Assembly: GCA_023229485.1 (NCBI GenBank)
Contig: JALNZJ010000022.1
Coordinates: forward strand, 1 to 9,112
Origin: a bacterium
GTDB lineage: Bacteria > Patescibacteriota > Minisyncoccia > Minisyncoccales > Minisyncoccaceae
Direction of reading: 5' to 3'
DNA length: 9,112 bases
The notes below the pieces were generated by a model that saw only the letters and a program-made list of their open reading frames with translations, did not search any database and was not told the DNA's origin. Positions 5,873 to 9,112 of this stretch are shown piece by piece (positions within the stretch are counted from its first letter, which is position 1; every line of letters begins with the position of its first letter). The position numbers and the translations under genes were made by a program.

Positions 5873-6418
5873 TTATAATTTCTTGATTTGTAATGAGTCT
5901 AGCTCTAGCGGAGTATCTCTGCCGAACATATTAATCATGACCTTTACTTTACCTTTTTCTTTATCTACCTCGGATATTTTTCCATCGTAATCCTTGAATG
6001 GTCCATCGATTATCTTAATTGATTCTCCGATATCGAAATCTACTTTATATTTTGGCTCTTCTTCTCCCATTCTCTTTTTGAGTGAATCCATTTCTTGAAG
6101 AGATACTGGTAAAGGAATTGTACCTGAGCCTACAAAACCAGTTACATTTGGGGTATTTCTTACAACATACCAAGAGTCATCAGTTACAACCATTTCAACT
6201 AAAACATATCCTGGGTAAATTTTTTCTTCAATTACTCTTTTTTTACCATTCCTAATTTTGATTTTTTTTTCTTTTGGAACGACAACATTGAAGATTTTGT
6301 CTTCCATTCCCAGCGATTCAACTCTTTGAGTTAGGTTTTTTGCCACCGCATCTTCGTAGCCTGAGTAAGTATGAAGAACATACCATCTTCTTTCGTTTGA
6401 AGTTTGTTGTTTTGACAT
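5873..6418 (-). CDS. nusG: transcription termination/antitermination protein NusG
   Basis: NusG binds the RNA polymerase clamp, modulates pausing, and links polymerase to Rho or ribosomal S10. The 181-aa product has the usual two domains. The NGN domain contains RWYVLHTYSGYED (11-23), VVVPKEKK (45-52), YPGYVLVEM (68-76) and NTPNVTGFVG (88-97). A short linker leads to a KOW domain (about 127-181) with GESIKIIDGPFKDYDGKISEV and MFGRDTPLELD. No extra insertion domain is seen. The ATG lies five bases after the secE stop, the classical secE-nusG pairing, so the two are certainly co-transcribed; rplK follows 21 bases later. There is no Shine-Dalgarno motif, and translation may depend on coupling to secE. 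Confidence 0.97.
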   Translation of the reverse strand: MSKQQTSNERRWYVLHTYSGYEDAVAKNLTQRVESLGMEDKIFNVVVPKEKKIKIRNGKKRVIEEKIYPGYVLVEMVVTDDSWYVVRNTPNVTGFVGSGTIPLPVSLQEMDSLKKRMGEEEPKYKVDFDIGESIKIIDGPFKDYDGKISEVDKEKGKVKVMINMFGRDTPLELDSLQIKKL

Positions 6419-6423
6419 GATTA

Positions 6424-6627
6424 TTACTTAATGACAAGTTGTTTAAGTTGTTTAAATCCTTCTTGGATTATTACATCTGTTAATCCTAAGAAAGTTGCAG
6501 CGATTAAGACAAAAACAATAACGGTAATTGTGTAGTTAATATTCTCCTTTTTACTAGGCCAAGTTATTTTTTTCATCTCAGCAAAAACATCTCCCAAAAA
6601 ATTTTTGATTTTATTTTGCATATTCAT
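6424..6627 (-). CDS. secE: preprotein translocase subunit SecE
   Basis: SecE is the small essential clamp subunit of the SecYEG channel in the cytoplasmic membrane. The single-helix bacterial form is seen: an amphipathic N-terminal segment (NKIKNFLGDVFAEMKKITWPSKKE) with the diagnostic KKITWPSKKE, then one hydrophobic membrane segment (YTITVIVFVLIAATFLGLTDVI), then a short tail. I chose the ATG at 6625-6627 (67 aa). The in-frame TTG at 6643-6645 (73 aa) and the ATG at 6619-6621 (65 aa) are alternatives. A possible promoter just upstream would start transcription near 6629, which would exclude the TTG and leave an almost leaderless message. Next comes nusG after five bases, the standard arrangement. 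Confidence 0.9.
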   Translation of the reverse strand: MNMQNKIKNFLGDVFAEMKKITWPSKKENINYTITVIVFVLIAATFLGLTDVIIQEGFKQLKQLVIK

Positions 6628-6635
6628 ATATAAGT

Positions 6636-6664
6636 AGGTTACCAAAATACGCCCTAAATGTCAA
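6636..6664 (-). promoter_or_regulatory. possible promoter for secE-nusG-rplK-dcd
   Basis: On the minus strand a perfect -35 TTGACA (6664-6659) lies 8 bases past the gyrB stop. After a 17-base spacer comes TAACCT (6641-6636), which matches TATAAT poorly but has a TGn extension (TGGTAACCT). Predicted initiation is near 6629, two bases before the preferred secE ATG. It would let secE-nusG-rplK-dcd be expressed independently of gyrB. In AT-rich DNA such matches arise by chance, so this is tentative. Confidence 0.4.
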
Positions 6665-6672
6665 TTATTTGC

Positions 6673-8604
6673 TTATATGTCAAGAAACTTGACGTTTTTA
6701 GCAGCAGATTGAATAAACTTTTTTCTTGGAAGAACTTCCTTGCCCATTAACATATCAAAAACACTATCGGCCATTATTGCATCGTCAATTGTGACACGTA
6801 ATAATACTCTATTTTGAGGATCCATAGTTGTTTCCCATAGTTGTTCGGGATTCATTTCTCCCAAACCTTTATATCTAGCGATATTTATACCTGATTTGTC
6901 CTTAAATTCTGCAGTTGCTAATATTTTTTCTTTTTGTTCATCTGAATATGCATATTTTAAGTCCTTTCCTTTTTGAATTTTGTAAAGAGGTGGCTGTGCA
7001 ATATATAAATATCCACTGTCAATAATAGGCTTAAAGTATCTAAAGAATAATGTTAAGAGCAGTGTCCTAATATGATTTCCGTCACTATCGGCATCACACA
7101 TAATGATGATTCGATGATAACGTAATTTTTCGATATTAAAGTCGTCTGAAATCGCAGCTCCAAAGGCAATAACCAATGATTTAACTTCTTCTGAAGCAAG
7201 CATTCTGTCTAAGCGTACTTTCTCAACGTTAAGGATTTTACCTCTGATTGGTAAAATTGCTTGAAATCTTCTATTTCTAGCTTGTCTACTTGAACCTCCA
7301 GCGGACTCTCCCTCTACGATATATATTTCGGATTCTTCTGGTTTTTTACTAGAGCAATCCGACAATTTTCCCGGTAGTGATAATCCATCCAAAATACCTT
7401 TTCTAAGAATTGTTTCTTTGGCGGCTTTAGCAGCTTTTCGAGCCTTGTAGGATAAAACAGCTTTTTCGATAATGGCCTTAGTGTCTTGAGGGAATTTTTC
7501 GAGATAGGTGTTAAGTGCTTCGGAAACAACTGCTTCGGTAATTGGACGAGCTTCTGGGTTTCCTAATTTTGTTTTTGTTTGTCCTTCAAATTGAGGTTCA
7601 ATAATCTTTACCGAGACTATGGCTGTTAGTCCTTCTCTAATATCATCTCCACTAAGATTTGGTTCTGAATCTTTAAGAAATCCTCCTTTTCGTGCGTATT
7701 CGTTAATAAGACGAGTTAGAGCGGAACGAAAACCGGTTAAGTGTGTTCCTCCTTCACTAGTATGAATATTATTGGCGAAGCTTTCTTCCATAACTTCGAA
7801 GTCATCGGTGTAAAGAAAGGCCGTTTCAACTAATATGTTATCTTTTTCTGTAGAGCAGTAAAAAGGAGTATTGTGGACCTTTTCTGAGTGCCTGGCCATA
7901 TATTTTAGATATGAAGCTACTCCACCTTCAAAATAAAAATGGTATTCAAAGACATCGTTTGGATTTCTTTCATCATAAAAATCAACCTTTATTCCTTTGG
8001 TTAGATATGCTTGTTGCCTTAAATGGCTAAGAATTTTTTTACGATCAAAAACTGTTTCACTAAAAATAGTGTTATCTGGAAAAAAAGTTACAGTTGTTCC
8101 TACTTGCTTGCATTCGTCTATTTTTTTAACTGGAGCTACTGGTTTTCCTTGTTTGTATTCTTGCATGTACTTTCCTCCATCACGACAAACCTCGACCTTC
8201 ATTTCCATTGATAGTGCACAAACGACAGAAGATCCTACTCCATGAAGTCCGCCTGATATCTTGTACGCTCCATTTCCAAACTTACCTCCTGCGTGGAGGG
8301 TTGTCATAATCATTTCAAGGGCAGATTTCTTTGTTTTTTCATGAATATCGACTGGAATTCCTCTTCCGTTGTCGACTACTCGAACCTTTTCTCCTGGGAG
8401 TAAATAAATTTCTATTTTATCACAATAACCTCCGAGAGCCTCATCGAGTGAATTGTCTACAATTTCATAGACTAAATGATGTAATCCTTGTGCTCCAGTT
8501 GAACCGATATACATACCTGGTCTTTTTCTAACAGGATCAAGACCTTCAAGAACATAAATGTCCTTTGCACTATAAGATGATTGTTGTTCTTTTTCTTTTG
8601 CCAT
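6673..8604 (-). CDS. gyrB: DNA gyrase subunit B
   Basis: The ATPase/TOPRIM subunit of DNA gyrase, which with GyrA introduces negative supercoils. The 643-aa product is full length for the form lacking the proteobacterial insert. The GHKL ATPase shows EGLDPVRKRPGMYIGST (20-36), YEIVDNSLDEA (46-56) with general base E47, DNGRGIP (78-84) and GGLHGVGSS (118-126). The transducer has QTKTKLGN (342-349). The TOPRIM domain has EGESAGGSSRQARNR (431-445), LPIRGKILNVEK (451-462) and the metal-binding DADSDGNHIRTLLLT (504-518). The tail ends normally in KFLDI. HIRTLLLT and LNVEK favour GyrB over ParE. The gene starts 12 bases after pheT and precedes secE; dnaA, recF and gyrA are absent from its side. The position matching E. 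coli GyrB D426 is E433, and that matching K447 is R454. Confidence 0.95.
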   Translation of the reverse strand: MAKEKEQQSSYSAKDIYVLEGLDPVRKRPGMYIGSTGAQGLHHLVYEIVDNSLDEALGGYCDKIEIYLLPGEKVRVVDNGRGIPVDIHEKTKKSALEMIMTTLHAGGKFGNGAYKISGGLHGVGSSVVCALSMEMKVEVCRDGGKYMQEYKQGKPVAPVKKIDECKQVGTTVTFFPDNTIFSETVFDRKKILSHLRQQAYLTKGIKVDFYDERNPNDVFEYHFYFEGGVASYLKYMARHSEKVHNTPFYCSTEKDNILVETAFLYTDDFEVMEESFANNIHTSEGGTHLTGFRSALTRLINEYARKGGFLKDSEPNLSGDDIREGLTAIVSVKIIEPQFEGQTKTKLGNPEARPITEAVVSEALNTYLEKFPQDTKAIIEKAVLSYKARKAAKAAKETILRKGILDGLSLPGKLSDCSSKKPEESEIYIVEGESAGGSSRQARNRRFQAILPIRGKILNVEKVRLDRMLASEEVKSLVIAFGAAISDDFNIEKLRYHRIIIMCDADSDGNHIRTLLLTLFFRYFKPIIDSGYLYIAQPPLYKIQKGKDLKYAYSDEQKEKILATAEFKDKSGINIARYKGLGEMNPEQLWETTMDPQNRVLLRVTIDDAIMADSVFDMLMGKEVLPRKKFIQSAAKNVKFLDI

Positions 8605-8616
8605 ACTTTCTTGAAA

Positions 8617-9112
8617 TTATTTTCTTTCTTCCCAGCCGAATTTATCGGAAAGGCCGTTTATTATTTTTCTAACAATTGTGTCGATTTCCTCGGTATTTAA
8701 TGTTTTTTCACTATGCTCAAGTATTATTTTTAGAGTAATACTTTTTTTATTGTTCGGCAACCCCTTCTTGTATACATCCAATATGCTTCCTTCGACATTA
8801 ATTAAATCTGATTTTTCTATTTTTTCGATAACTTCTAATATTTCAGCATTGGTAATCGTGTCATTAATAATTCCGGAGATATCCCTATGTGCTGATGGAT
8901 GAAGTGATACTTTTTTGTATTCTTTTTCTTCTCTACATTGTTCTTGAATTTTATCAAAATCTAAGTCAAAAATCATAGCACTTGCTTCTAGCTGTGTTAT
9001 TTCCGCAGTATCATCCGATAATTGTCCAAAACTGCCTATTTTGACCTTATTGCATACTATATCTAATGAATTATTACTTTGCCAAGTATTTTCTTGAGAG
9101 GTAGTAAATTCG
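8617..9112 (-). CDS. pheT: phenylalanyl-tRNA synthetase beta subunit, C-terminal part
   Basis: The frame is open from the TAA at 8617-8619 to the window edge, giving 164 residues of the C terminus; the 5' part lies outside. PheT with PheS forms the heterotetramer that charges tRNA(Phe). The first visible part, with VKIGSFGQLSDD (23-34) and MIFDLDFDKI (46-55), matches the end of the catalytic-like core (family pattern IGxxGxL...fELDLD). Residues from about 68 to 164 form the anticodon-binding FDX-ACB domain: LHPSAHRDISGIIND, then SILDVYKKGLPNNKKSITLKI, then TLNTEEIDTIV, ending FGWEERK. The Met at codon 8974-8976 is internal, so a 119-aa reading starting there is an artefact. gyrB follows 12 bases downstream, suggesting co-transcription. 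Confidence 0.93.
   Translation of the reverse strand, partial: EFTTSQENTWQSNNSLDIVCNKVKIGSFGQLSDDTAEITQLEASAMIFDLDFDKIQEQCREEKEYKKVSLHPSAHRDISGIINDTITNAEILEVIEKIEKSDLINVEGSILDVYKKGLPNNKKSITLKIILEHSEKTLNTEEIDTIVRKIINGLSDKFGWEERK

Noticed and set aside
6424..6645. SecE starting at the TTG at 6643-6645
   Set aside because: The added residues (TTG GTA ACC TAC TTA TAT) do not look SecE-like, two ATGs follow within eight codons, and the possible -10 element overlaps this stretch.
8719..8748. Hairpin AAGTATTA...TAATACTT followed by seven Ts on the plus strand, resembling a terminator
   Set aside because: It lies inside pheT coding sequence on the antisense strand. Its arms are almost all A/T, giving a weak stem, and no plus-strand gene reads into it. 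Such patterns are expected by chance in AT-rich Lys/Ile codons.
8617..8976. A separate small 119-aa gene starting at the ATG at 8974-8976
   Set aside because: The frame stays open to the window edge and the extra residues match PheT upstream of the FDX-ACB domain, so this is an internal Met of pheT.
1..9112. Alternative genetic code (UGA as glycine) used by some Candidate Phyla Radiation groups
   Set aside because: No TGA occurs inside any reading frame, glycines use GGN and tryptophans use TGG, and miaB ends properly at a TGA.

Overview
The window is a gene-dense, AT-rich piece of bacterial chromosome (about one third G+C by eye). It carries eleven protein-coding genes, two of them cut by the window edges, and no intergenic gap longer than about 120 bases, so no stretch over 300 bases lacks a gene. 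The genetic code is standard: ten genes stop with TAA and one with TGA, and no TGA is read through. Lys/Ile/Asn-rich proteins, short spacers, missing Shine-Dalgarno motifs, divergent housekeeping enzymes and an rplK not followed by rplA suggest a reduced-genome lineage such as the Candidate Phyla Radiation (Patescibacteria, perhaps Parcubacteria). That placement is inference, because no rRNA is present.

Layout. The plus-strand unit (1-2405) holds the 3' end of a DUF333-type cysteine-rich protein gene, then miaB and miaA, which overlap by an ATGA. The two Mia enzymes act one after the other on A37 of tRNAs that read UNN codons. A compact hairpin at 2408-2427 ends this unit and also the opposing one.

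Everything from 2451 to 9112 lies on the minus strand. In transcription order it is pheT (3' part), gyrB, secE, nusG, rplK, dcd, a terminator, deoC and gatB. pheT to dcd looks like one run of closely spaced genes, with a possible extra promoter in front of secE. A strong rho-independent terminator follows dcd, and just beyond it is an extended -10 promoter for deoC. deoC and gatB are separated by 75 bases that hold a small palindromic repeat relic.

The genes serve translation (phenylalanyl-tRNA charging, Gln/Asn-tRNA amidation, tRNA A37 modification, ribosomal protein L11), transcription (NusG), secretion (SecE), DNA topology (GyrB) and deoxynucleotide metabolism (Dcd, DeoC). I see no mobile element, CRISPR array, phage gene or defence system, and no evidence for a new multi-gene system. 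Points worth a second look are the broken secE-nusG-rplK-rplA-rplJL order, a DeoC with altered phosphate-site motifs, a Dcd of the dUMP-forming type, the lack of Shine-Dalgarno motifs, and two intergenic palindromes of apparently one family, one of which serves as a terminator.
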